Position numbers and translations under genes: made by a program. Below the pieces are notes generated by a model, which saw only the letters and a list, made by a program, of their open reading frames with translations, had not been told where the DNA came from and did not search any database. Shown here in pieces: positions 52,020 to 59,076 of a stretch of DNA of 64,000 nucleotides; positions within the stretch are counted from its first letter, which is position 1; every line of letters begins with the position of its first letter. The DNA comes from Desulfolinea sp050305405. Its GTDB lineage: Bacteria; Chloroflexota; Anaerolineae; Anaerolineales; Villigracilaceae. The stretch lies in NCBI GenBank assembly GCA_050305405.1, contig JBNLFG010000009.1, positions 62,001 to 126,000 of the forward strand, in the 5' to 3' direction.

Positions 52020-54191
52020 ATGACCGAAGAAAGCAAATGTCCAGTACACCATAACCCCACCGCAACCAGCGGTGGCACATCGAACAAAGACTGGTGGCCA
52101 AACCAGTTGAATCTCAAAATCCTTCACCAGAATAGCTCCCTGGTCGACCCGATGGGCAAGACATTCAGTTACGCGGATGAATTCAAAAAACTCGACCTGG
52201 CAGCCCTGAAGAACGATCTCTATGCCTTGATGACCGACTCACAGGATTGGTGGCCCGCCGACTATGGCCACTACGGACCACTTTTTATCCGCATGGCATG
52301 GCACAGCGCAGGCACCTATCGCACCGGCGACGGGCGTGGCGGCGCAGGCTCTGGTTCGCAGCGTTTTGCCCCACTCAATAGTTGGCCCGACAATGTTAAC
52401 CTGGATAAGGCACGCCGCTTACTATGGCCGATCAAGCAGAAGTACGGCAATAAAATCTCGTGGGCAGACCTGATGATCCTCGCGGGCAACTGCGCCCTCG
52501 AGTCGATGGGATTCAAAACCTTCGGCTTCGCGGGAGGACGTGAAGATATCTGGGAACCTGAAGAAGACATCTATTGGGGCAACGAGAGCGAATGGCTCGG
52601 CGATAAACGCTACACCGGCGAACGCGACCTTGAAAATCCGCTTGCTGCCGTGCAAATGGGTTTGATCTACGTCAACCCTGAGGGGCCCAACGGCGAACCT
52701 GTTCCGGCAGCTTCGGGGCATGATGTCCGCGAGACCTTTGCGCGCATGGCGATGAATGACGAAGAAACCGTTGCGCTCATCGCAGGTGGACACACCTTCG
52801 GCAAAGCACATGGCGCAGGCGACCCTGCCCAAGTGGGTCCCGAACCTGAAGCCGCTCCCATCGAAGAAATGGGACTCGGCTGGAAGAACAGCCAGGGCAG
52901 CGGTATAGCTGGCGACACGATCGGCAGCGGCATCGAGGGGGCCTGGAAACCCAATCCCACAAAATGGGATATGGGCTATCTGAAAGTTTTGTTCAAATAT
53001 GAATGGGAATTGACGAAAAGCCCCGCTGGCGCTTATATCTGGCTAGCAAAAGATGTTGATGATGAAGATATGGTCGTTGATGCGTTTGACCCGAGCAAAA
53101 AACATCGCCCGATGATGACTACCGCCGATCTTTCGCTCAAATTTGATCCTGCCTACGAAAAAATATCACGGCGCTTCCTCGAACACCCGGCTGAATTTGA
53201 AGAGGCTTTCGCGCGCGCATGGTTCAAGCTGACCCACCGCGATATGGGGCCGCGCTCACGCTATCTCGGCGTTGAAGTTCCGGCTGAAGAGTTGATTTGG
53301 CAAGACCCTGTTCCGGCTCTTACGCATGAATTGATCGGTGAAGCCGACATTGCTGCGCTCAAAGCCAAGATTTTAGCATCCGGCTTGTCGGTTTCGCAAT
53401 TGGTTTCGACTGCCTGGGCTTCCGCATCCACTTTCCGGGGATCGGACAAACGCGGCGGGGCAAACGGAGCACGTATCCGCCTCGAGCCGCAGAAAAGTTG
53501 GGCTGTCAATGAACCTGCCAAATTGGCGAGCGTACTCGAGACGCTTGAAGGCATCCAAAAAGATTTCGGCAAACCTGTCTCCCTGGCTGACCTGATCGTC
53601 CTCGGCGGCAATGCAGCCATCGAAAAAGCGGCGCAGGATGCCGGGCACAATGTGACTGTCCCCTTCACGCCCGGGCGCACGGATGCATCACAAGAACAAA
53701 CTGACGAAGAATCCTTCGCCGTACTCGAACCCGTTGCGGATGGTTTCAGGAACTATCTGAAAGCCAACTACAGCGTATCTGCCGAGGAATTGCTGGTGGA
53801 TAAGGCGCAATTGCTGACGCTGACCGCGCCGGAGATGACGGTGCTGGTAGGCGGGATGCGCGTCTTGAACGCGAATTTCGAACAATCCCAGCATGGTGTT
53901 TTCACCAAGCAGCCCGAAACACTGACGAATGATTTCTTCGTCAATTTGGTGGATATGGGTGTCGCATGGGCACCAAGCGCCGATGATGAAAACGTCTTCA
54001 AAGCGCACGACCGCAAAACCGGCGCAGTGAAATGGACAGCGACGCGCGTTGACTTGGTCTTTGGCTCGAACTCACAACTGCGCGCTTTGGCAGAGGTCTA
54101 TGCTCAGGACGACTCGCAAGAGAAGTTCGTGAATGACTTCGTGGCAGCGTGGAACAAGGTCATGAACGCGGATCGTTTCGATCTTGCTTAA
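52020..54191 (+). CDS. katG: Bifunctional catalase-peroxidase
   Basis: 723 residues, normal length. Distal haem triad Arg91, Trp94 and His95 in IRMAWHSAGTYR; the Trp of the Met-Tyr-Trp adduct is Trp94, with Tyr in MGLIYVNPEGPNG; proximal His in GGHTFGKAHGA. The N-terminal half is the active haem domain, and the C-terminal half (from about 420) a degenerate duplicate. The enzyme removes hydrogen peroxide. GGGAAAAC precedes the start; a -10 TATAAT is at about 51944-51949. A diverged remnant of a katG 3' end lies at 55412-55501. Confidence 0.95.
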   Translation: MTEESKCPVHHNPTATSGGTSNKDWWPNQLNLKILHQNSSLVDPMGKTFSYADEFKKLDLAALKNDLYALMTDSQDWWPADYGHYGPLFIRMAWHSAGTYRTGDGRGGAGSGSQRFAPLNSWPDNVNLDKARRLLWPIKQKYGNKISWADLMILAGNCALESMGFKTFGFAGGREDIWEPEEDIYWGNESEWLGDKRYTGERDLENPLAAVQMGLIYVNPEGPNGEPVPAASGHDVRETFARMAMNDEETVALIAGGHTFGKAHGAGDPAQVGPEPEAAPIEEMGLGWKNSQGSGIAGDTIGSGIEGAWKPNPTKWDMGYLKVLFKYEWELTKSPAGAYIWLAKDVDDEDMVVDAFDPSKKHRPMMTTADLSLKFDPAYEKISRRFLEHPAEFEEAFARAWFKLTHRDMGPRSRYLGVEVPAEELIWQDPVPALTHELIGEADIAALKAKILASGLSVSQLVSTAWASASTFRGSDKRGGANGARIRLEPQKSWAVNEPAKLASVLETLEGIQKDFGKPVSLADLIVLGGNAAIEKAAQDAGHNVTVPFTPGRTDASQEQTDEESFAVLEPVADGFRNYLKANYSVSAEELLVDKAQLLTLTAPEMTVLVGGMRVLNANFEQSQHGVFTKQPETLTNDFFVNLVDMGVAWAPSADDENVFKAHDRKTGAVKWTATRVDLVFGSNSQLRALAEVYAQDDSQEKFVNDFVAAWNKVMNADRFDLA

Positions 54192-54211
54192 TTAGTTCAA
54201 TATAATCAAAG

Positions 54212-54251
54212 AGGAAAAACTCGGAAGTTTTGAAAACTTCCGAGTTTTTTG
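54212..54251 (+). terminator. Terminator of katG
   Basis: Perfect long hairpin AACTCGGAAGTTTT / AAAACTTCCGAGTT with a single-base centre and a T run, 30 bases past the stop. Confidence 0.87.
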
Positions 54252-54391
54252 TTTGTCCATTAGGCATAGCCAAGTAGCAAGCCATCATCGCCGAGTTTGC
54301 CGCTATAATCAGGCCCGTCATAACAAAACATCCATAATTCCCTTGCATTATGCAAGACGAAATCGATTTATGAACGAAAGAAGAGACCGAT

Positions 54392-55336
54392 ATGAAAAAG
54401 ATTCCCATCCTGCAATTAGCCCCGCAATACCGCGATTATGTTTGGGGAGGCAATCGTCTGCGTCCCGGGCAGTTAACGGCGGAGGCTTGGGTCGTGCATG
54501 AAGATAATTTGGTGGTTTCAGGGCAAGAAGCCGGGCAAACGTTGGCGGAACTATCTGTCCAATACGGACAGGCGCTGCTTGGCAGGCTGCCAACTCAACA
54601 CACGGGCGACCGCTTCCCATTGCTCATCAAATTGCTCGATTGCGCCGATTGGCTTTCGGTGCAGGTGCATCCCAACGATGAGCAGGCAATCCAACTCGAA
54701 GGCGAAGGCCATTTTGGCAAAACTGAAGCTTGGCATATTTTGGATGCTGCGCCAGATGCCGAACTGATCGCCGGACTTAAGCCCGATATTTCTACTGAGC
54801 AACTACAGGATGCGATCCGCTCCGGGACCGTGGCTGGGGTGGCGCGCAAAATCAGTGCGAGGCGGGGAGATACACTTTTCATCCGCCCCGGGACGCTGCA
54901 CGCGATTGGTCCCGGTTTATTGATTTATGAAGTGCAACAGACATCTGACCTGACGTACCGCGTTTACGATTGGGATCGCCCAATGAAAGCTGGCAGGGTG
55001 CTACATATCGATAAATCGCTGGCTGTCGCTGACCCTAAAGCAGTGGCATCCACTGTTTCGATGCCAGAATTCATCAATGGAGAGCGTCGTGTTGTTGCGA
55101 CATGCCCGCATTTCACGCTTGAAGTTTTGAGCGCAGAAGATGCTTCGTTTGAATTGGACACAAAAGGTGACTCTTTTCATGCGTTAACTGTAATCGCAGG
55201 GCAGGCGCTCATTCGTGCAGGCAGTCAGTCGCTTGCTCTGAAAGAATATGACACCGCGCTCGTCCCCGCAGAGCAAGGCGAATACGATATCGAATTGATC
55301 GGCACAACCCGCTTGTTAAAATCGAGTGTTGCCTGA
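54392..55336 (+). CDS. manA: Mannose-6-phosphate isomerase, class I
   Basis: 314 residues, the short (Firmicutes-like) type. Zinc motif QVHPNDEQA (about 90-98), WHILDA, and the C-terminal zinc/active region RPGTLHAIGPGLLIYEVQQTS with the YRVYDWDR segment. It interconverts mannose 6-phosphate and fructose 6-phosphate, feeding GDP-mannose for glycans. It sits between katG and the remnant of a second katG 3' end, with no functional link to either. Confidence 0.9.
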   Translation: MKKIPILQLAPQYRDYVWGGNRLRPGQLTAEAWVVHEDNLVVSGQEAGQTLAELSVQYGQALLGRLPTQHTGDRFPLLIKLLDCADWLSVQVHPNDEQAIQLEGEGHFGKTEAWHILDAAPDAELIAGLKPDISTEQLQDAIRSGTVAGVARKISARRGDTLFIRPGTLHAIGPGLLIYEVQQTSDLTYRVYDWDRPMKAGRVLHIDKSLAVADPKAVASTVSMPEFINGERRVVATCPHFTLEVLSAEDASFELDTKGDSFHALTVIAGQALIRAGSQSLALKEYDTALVPAEQGEYDIELIGTTRLLKSSVA

Positions 55337-55353
55337 TCCGTTTCAAAGATGCA

Positions 55354-55406
55354 TTGTAGCAAGGACTTTAGCCTTTCCTCCAGAACGACTAAATCCTTAC
55401 TACAAA
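55354..55406. repeat. Palindromic dispersed repeat, family B, copy 2
   Basis: TTGTAGCAAGGACTTTAG on the left and CGACTAAATCCTTACTACAAA on the right; arms are complementary with few mismatches. Same family as 16029-16089. Confidence 0.75.
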
Positions 55407-55411
55407 GTTTT

Positions 55412-55501
55412 TTCTACGTGTCAGGACGGCTCGCAGAAAAGTTCGTGAATAACTTCGTGGCGTTGTGGAACAAGGTTATGAACACGGATCGTTTTGATCT
55501 G
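55412..55501 (+). pseudogene. Diverged katG 3' tail remnant
   Basis: It matches the last about 80 bases of katG (54107-54188) with about ten differences and a one-base deletion. It codes for the equivalent of EKFVNNFVALWNKVMNTDRF, compared with EKFVNDFVAAWNKVMNADRF in the intact protein. It lacks the stop codon of katG and all upstream sequence. Some changes are silent and some are not. It is a piece of a second, diverged katG gene. Confidence 0.8.
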
Positions 55502-55531
55502 CAGAGTTCAGATTTTAGACTTTAGACTTTT

Positions 55532-55574
55532 GGGAACAGTCCTGATGAATTTCATCGGGGCTGTTTCCTATTTT
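55532..55574 (+). terminator. Hairpin after the katG tail remnant
   Basis: GGAACAG...TGATGAA / TTCATC...CTGTTTCC can form an imperfect stem, followed by a T-rich stretch. It probably was the terminator of the lost second katG gene. Confidence 0.6.
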
Positions 55575-55652
55575 CTCGGTGATATAATTTCAGCGCAGGG
55601 TGGTAGTTTTACAAAAAAAAATCCCTGCATAATTTTATACAGTGAACATCTG

Positions 55653-55671
55653 GCCTAACACCCTGTTAGAC
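55653..55671 (+). other. attC-like half site (possible 3' simple site)
   Basis: GCCTAAC-ACCCT-GTTAGAC has the RYYYAAC-N5-GTTRRRY form of an integron recombination half site. It lies 38 bases before the next gene's start, as expected if it is the end of an upstream attC. The matching left half was not found in the preceding 150 bases. Confidence 0.35.
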
Positions 55672-55708
55672 ACTTTGCATTGCACTTCAAAGGATAAAAG
55701 AGGCAAAC

Positions 55709-56254
55709 ATGGATGAAATAAAAAATGACCCTGTTCAAGAGAAAAAGCCACATTCAAGCATAAACTCTGTTTTACTTGTTGCTCTACTTGGAATAATACT
55801 TGTGTTATTACTTTGTAATCTCATTGGAACGGGATATCTTATTTTCAAATCCCAGCAACAAATTACGAGCGGAGAAACTACTTTCTCACGCGAGCCCCTA
55901 CCTGCGGAATTAGATTCAGCAGAAGGTCAAGAAACGCTCTTTGAAAAGTTCAAAGTGCCATTCAATAATATGGATGACGATAAACTTTATACATTACTAG
56001 ATCCATTAGTACGAACGGAAATCACGCGAGAAGATTTTGATGAGCAAATGCCCCTGCTTTATCAAATTGGAGGAACTATTAGTAATGGTATATATTCGCA
56101 CTATGATTATCAAGGCACCACAAGAGGAAGAAAAGTATTTATTTTGCACTACATCATAGAGACGAATAACGGAACCGCGTCTCTAGACATCACAATTGCT
56201 AAAGCAGATCAAGAACCTTATACGATTTGGGGATTTCACATAAACAAACAATAA
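55709..56254 (+). CDS. Single-span membrane protein with NTF2-like C-terminal domain (unknown function)
   Basis: 181 residues. A hydrophobic segment at about 21-47 anchors the protein, and the C-terminal part (about 70-181) looks like a small alpha+beta NTF2/DUF3887-like domain (FNNMDDDKLYTLLDPLVRTE at its start). The base composition is clearly more AT-rich than the housekeeping genes around. AAAGG lies upstream of the ATG. It lies between two attC-like sites (55653-55671 and 56274-56334) in a cassette-like arrangement. No known function. Confidence 0.7.
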   Translation: MDEIKNDPVQEKKPHSSINSVLLVALLGIILVLLLCNLIGTGYLIFKSQQQITSGETTFSREPLPAELDSAEGQETLFEKFKVPFNNMDDDKLYTLLDPLVRTEITREDFDEQMPLLYQIGGTISNGIYSHYDYQGTTRGRKVFILHYIIETNNGTASLDITIAKADQEPYTIWGFHINKQ

Positions 56255-56273
56255 CAGTGAGTATTATGGACAT

Positions 56274-56334
56274 GCCCAACCCCGCGTTAAGCTGACTTGC
56301 CTTCGGTTCTGGGCGGGCAGTGCCATCGTTGGGC
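56274..56334 (+). repeat. attC-like palindrome (integron-type recombination site)
   Basis: Left simple site GCCCAAC-CCCGC-GTTAAGC (56274-56292) follows the RYYYAAC-N5-GTTRRRY rule, and the right end GTTGGGC (56328-56334) is the exact complement of the outer left box. Between them ACTTGCC and GGGCAGT can pair with mismatches. Length 61 bases, within the range of attC sites. The inner right box is degenerate. It lies 20 bases past the stop of the gene it would accompany. No integrase gene is in the window. Confidence 0.55.
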
Positions 56335-56377
56335 GTTTGGTCAATATGTGAAATTAATTATGCAATAGCGGCAAAAT

Positions 56378-56899
56378 ATGAATTCAAGCATGGAACAAGT
56401 TTACAGCCAATGTCTCGATGAATTAAAAATGATGAGCGTCAACTCACATTCGTTGGATGAGTATGCTGAAAAAGCCATCCAAATTATTAAAAAGCAAATA
56501 GATTTTTTATTTGTTGGTATTGCCTTGTTAGACATGGACCATATGGTGAGATTTTATAAGGGAACAGGAGATAAATATTATCAAAGAAGATTAAACATTA
56601 GTTTGGAAAATTCCAATCCCATCTCCCTCACAATCCGTAATGGGAGCCCATTATTAGTGGCAGTAGACGACAGTGGAGTTTTATTCAAAAACCCTGTTTT
56701 TCCAGACGAGAAACTGCAATTCTTTTTGCCGCTAAAAAGTCAAGAAGGTGTTTTTGGAGTAATTGAAATCAATAGCGCCCTAGATTTAGACGAAGAAGAC
56801 AAAATGAAGGCTTTTTCAAGTTTAGAAATTCTTTCATCTGAAGTTGCATCACATTGTATTAAATTGATGGACAAAAGCAAGATAGGTTTCTGGGGATAA
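56378..56899 (+). CDS. GAF-domain protein (unknown function)
   Basis: 173 residues: an N-terminal helix (about 5-40) and a GAF-like domain (about 30-155, with FVGIALLDMDHMVRFYKGTG and FFLPLKSQEGVFGVIEINSA) similar in style to those in the two HD-GYP proteins. No output domain is present. It is AT-rich. It follows the attC-like site by 43 bases and lacks a similar site behind it. Function unknown. Confidence 0.7.
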   Translation: MNSSMEQVYSQCLDELKMMSVNSHSLDEYAEKAIQIIKKQIDFLFVGIALLDMDHMVRFYKGTGDKYYQRRLNISLENSNPISLTIRNGSPLLVAVDDSGVLFKNPVFPDEKLQFFLPLKSQEGVFGVIEINSALDLDEEDKMKAFSSLEILSSEVASHCIKLMDKSKIGFWG

Positions 56900-56998
56900 A
56901 ACTATCAAATGTGGGAAAAGAAATAGAAAAAACTTACACTAAACCGTATAATAAAAGTGTAGGTTTAAGTTCCGATCACGGGATTAAAGGGAGATATG

Positions 56999-58075
56999 AT
57001 GTTAAAGAAAATCTTCAACGACCGCACTGCTGGATGGATCGCCAAAACACTGCTGATCGTCATCACATCATTTTGGTGTTATTGGAGCGTGGGCGAAATG
57101 TATCACGAGGGCTGGTGGGGACCGTTTTATATCCGCTTGCTCTATCTCATCCCCGGCACCGCATTTCTGGCGCTCACACTGGTCGGCATTAAGTGGCCGC
57201 GCGTCGGCGGTTGGTTCATCATCGTGCTGGGCGGGATGTTCACGTTCTTCTTTTTGGATATCGAATTTGCCGACGGCAAATTATCCATCGGACGGGATTT
57301 GGCGGGATTCTTCGTCAGCGGGCCACTTGTTTTTCTCGGTATCCTGCTATTGGTCGAGGGGCGAAACAGGAAGCGCCGACTGGCAACAGGCTGGGAATCA
57401 AATCCGATTTGGTGGAAGCGCAACGGGTGGCTTCTCGCAGCTATCACGCCTCCACTCTTGATCCTGATCGGCTACTCGATCTATGCACTACCAATCATGC
57501 TGACTCGCATCGATGACGGAGAGCGCGGGGCACGCTTAATCGAAGGGAACGGCGTCACACTCATCTGGGCGCCTGAAGGTCCCGGCTGGAACTGGCGGCA
57601 AGACTTCGGTGGATTTCCTTCCTGGAACAGAATTGCACTCTACGGCCTCCCGCCGGTTGGCATGGGCGAGAAACCCGGCTATGGCACAGATATCGGCGTC
57701 TTCGCATCAGCGGATGATATGGCGAAATACAATCTCTGTCTCTATCTCAGCGAAGACGGTCTCACGCTCGAGGACGAACCCCAGAATATCTGGCGGATGC
57801 CGACCGTGGACGACTACGCCCGCTCCTTTATGCGGCATGGAGAGAATGCGGGCTGCATTTGGCAGGGTGAAAGCCACGACCAAATGGATTGCGATATCCT
57901 GCCGGATAAGGAAACCCCGCTCTGGAACCCCGATCTTGAGCCGATTTACTACTGGGTTGAAGAAGAATACGACGAACGCAACGCCTATTTCGTCTCATTC
58001 AACGGATGGGTGAATACTGCCTATAAACCAGGCGGTAATCCACGCCATTCTTATCGCTGCGTCAAGGAACCCTGA
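56999..58075 (+). CDS. Membrane protein with C-terminal DUF1566/FGE-like domain
   Basis: 358 residues from ATG 56999, 5 bases after GGGAG. Four hydrophobic segments (about 13-32, 40-60, 70-90 and 100-120) and a fifth at about 150-170, then a soluble C-terminal half (about 180-358) with WRMPTVDDYARSFMRHGENAG and a final YRCVKEP. The WRxPTxxEY...RCVxEP pattern resembles DUF1566- or formylglycine-generating-enzyme-like (C-type-lectin fold) domains; no catalytic Cys pair is seen. Probably a surface-exposed binding domain. A diverged tail of the same type lies at 58936-59022. Confidence 0.72.
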   Translation: MLKKIFNDRTAGWIAKTLLIVITSFWCYWSVGEMYHEGWWGPFYIRLLYLIPGTAFLALTLVGIKWPRVGGWFIIVLGGMFTFFFLDIEFADGKLSIGRDLAGFFVSGPLVFLGILLLVEGRNRKRRLATGWESNPIWWKRNGWLLAAITPPLLILIGYSIYALPIMLTRIDDGERGARLIEGNGVTLIWAPEGPGWNWRQDFGGFPSWNRIALYGLPPVGMGEKPGYGTDIGVFASADDMAKYNLCLYLSEDGLTLEDEPQNIWRMPTVDDYARSFMRHGENAGCIWQGESHDQMDCDILPDKETPLWNPDLEPIYYWVEEEYDERNAYFVSFNGWVNTAYKPGGNPRHSYRCVKEP

Positions 58076-58088
58076 GGAGAGATAGATC

Positions 58089-58934
58089 GTGGAAAACATT
58101 GTCGTTATACACCCCAACGAAGACGGATATGGAACACAGAAGGAGAATATTTTCATAGCCCAAGATCAAAACGAAGAAACACTTGGCGTCTTGCTCATTT
58201 ATCCCTATTTCGATCATGATATTGAACCAGAACATCCCCACAATCTCCAATTCCATTTTCACGCCATCCCCGGCAAAGAGCTAGGCAATGCAGTGAAAGA
58301 CGAGTTACTACAACATGCGCTTGAACGCGCCGCAGAAATCAAGCAGGGTGAGATGCAAACAAAAACACGCGTCTATGCCTGTTATCTCAAAGATCAAGAA
58401 AAGGAGATTGACTACTTCCTGCAACGGGGGTTCACACATGATGAAGGCATGCTGATCATAGAAAGGCAATTGAGCGCTCCACTCCCTGAAGTCGAAACAC
58501 CCGCAGAAGTCGCTGTACGTTCATGGAAATTGGAAACTGATGCAGAACAGCAAGAATTCATCACCGCCCATCGCAAAAATTTTCCCCGACATGCGTACAG
58601 CCCCGAAAAACTGGATGAATTGAAGGCATACCCAAGTTGGGAAAACTTCACTGCCTTTCAAAATAATGAGATCGCCGGGAATATCATGGTCTTCATCAGC
58701 CCTGAAAATAACAAAATCGGCATTATCGAAGATTTATTTGTTCTGCCAGGATGGCGGCGACAAGGGATTGGCAGATATTTGCTTAATACAGCATTGGCAT
58801 ATCTTCAAAAGAAGGACATTGAACGTGTTCAATTGGAATTATGGAGTGCGAACAAGAACGCCCAACGGCTCTATCAAGAATTTGGTTTTACCATGATCGA
58901 CGAGACAGAAATTGCGATTGGGCGATATATCTGA
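58089..58934 (+). CDS. Double GNAT-type acetyltransferase
   Basis: 281 residues from GTG 58089, preceded by GAGGAGAG. Two GNAT-like halves: residues 1-135 (degenerate), and 140-281 with the acetyl-CoA-binding pattern VLPGWRRQGIGRYLLNTAL and ANKNAQRLYQEFGF. It transfers acetyl groups from acetyl-CoA to an unknown amine or peptide. It follows the membrane protein by 13 bases and precedes a tail of a diverged homologue of that protein. Confidence 0.87.
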   Translation: MENIVVIHPNEDGYGTQKENIFIAQDQNEETLGVLLIYPYFDHDIEPEHPHNLQFHFHAIPGKELGNAVKDELLQHALERAAEIKQGEMQTKTRVYACYLKDQEKEIDYFLQRGFTHDEGMLIIERQLSAPLPEVETPAEVAVRSWKLETDAEQQEFITAHRKNFPRHAYSPEKLDELKAYPSWENFTAFQNNEIAGNIMVFISPENNKIGIIEDLFVLPGWRRQGIGRYLLNTALAYLQKKDIERVQLELWSANKNAQRLYQEFGFTMIDETEIAIGRYI

Positions 58935-58935
58935 G

Positions 58936-59022
58936 CATTACGCCTATTTTGTCTCGTTCAACACCGCTTATAAACCGAGCGGCAATCCAAGGCACAGTTA
59001 TCGTTGTGTGAGGGAGCCGTAA
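58936..59022 (+). pseudogene. Diverged 3' tail of the DUF1566-like gene
   Basis: It encodes AYFVSFN-TAYKPSGNPRHSYRCVREP and a stop. Compared with the intact gene's end it lacks four codons (GWVN) and has two conservative changes, but many third-base differences (for example AAACCGAGCGGC against AAACCAGGCGGT). This pattern of silent change means it came from a functional, diverged homologue. It starts 2 bases after the acetyltransferase stop. Confidence 0.85.
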
Positions 59023-59040
59023 AAAAACATCCCAGAAGTC

Positions 59041-59074
59041 AAAAGAGTCAAGCTAAACGCTCAACTCTTTTTTT
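59041..59074. terminator. Terminator after the DUF1566-like tail
   Basis: Imperfect stem AAAAGAGT...AGC / GCT...ACTCTTTT with a T run. It separates the tail and the convergent ABC-F gene. Confidence 0.7.
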
Positions 59075-59076
59075 TA

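Noticed and set aside
56920..56975. A possible second attC-like element after the GAF gene
   Set aside because: ACTTACACTAAACC and TGTAGGTTTAAGT look related but are not complementary in the order needed for an attC stem, and no GTTRRRY end box is present.
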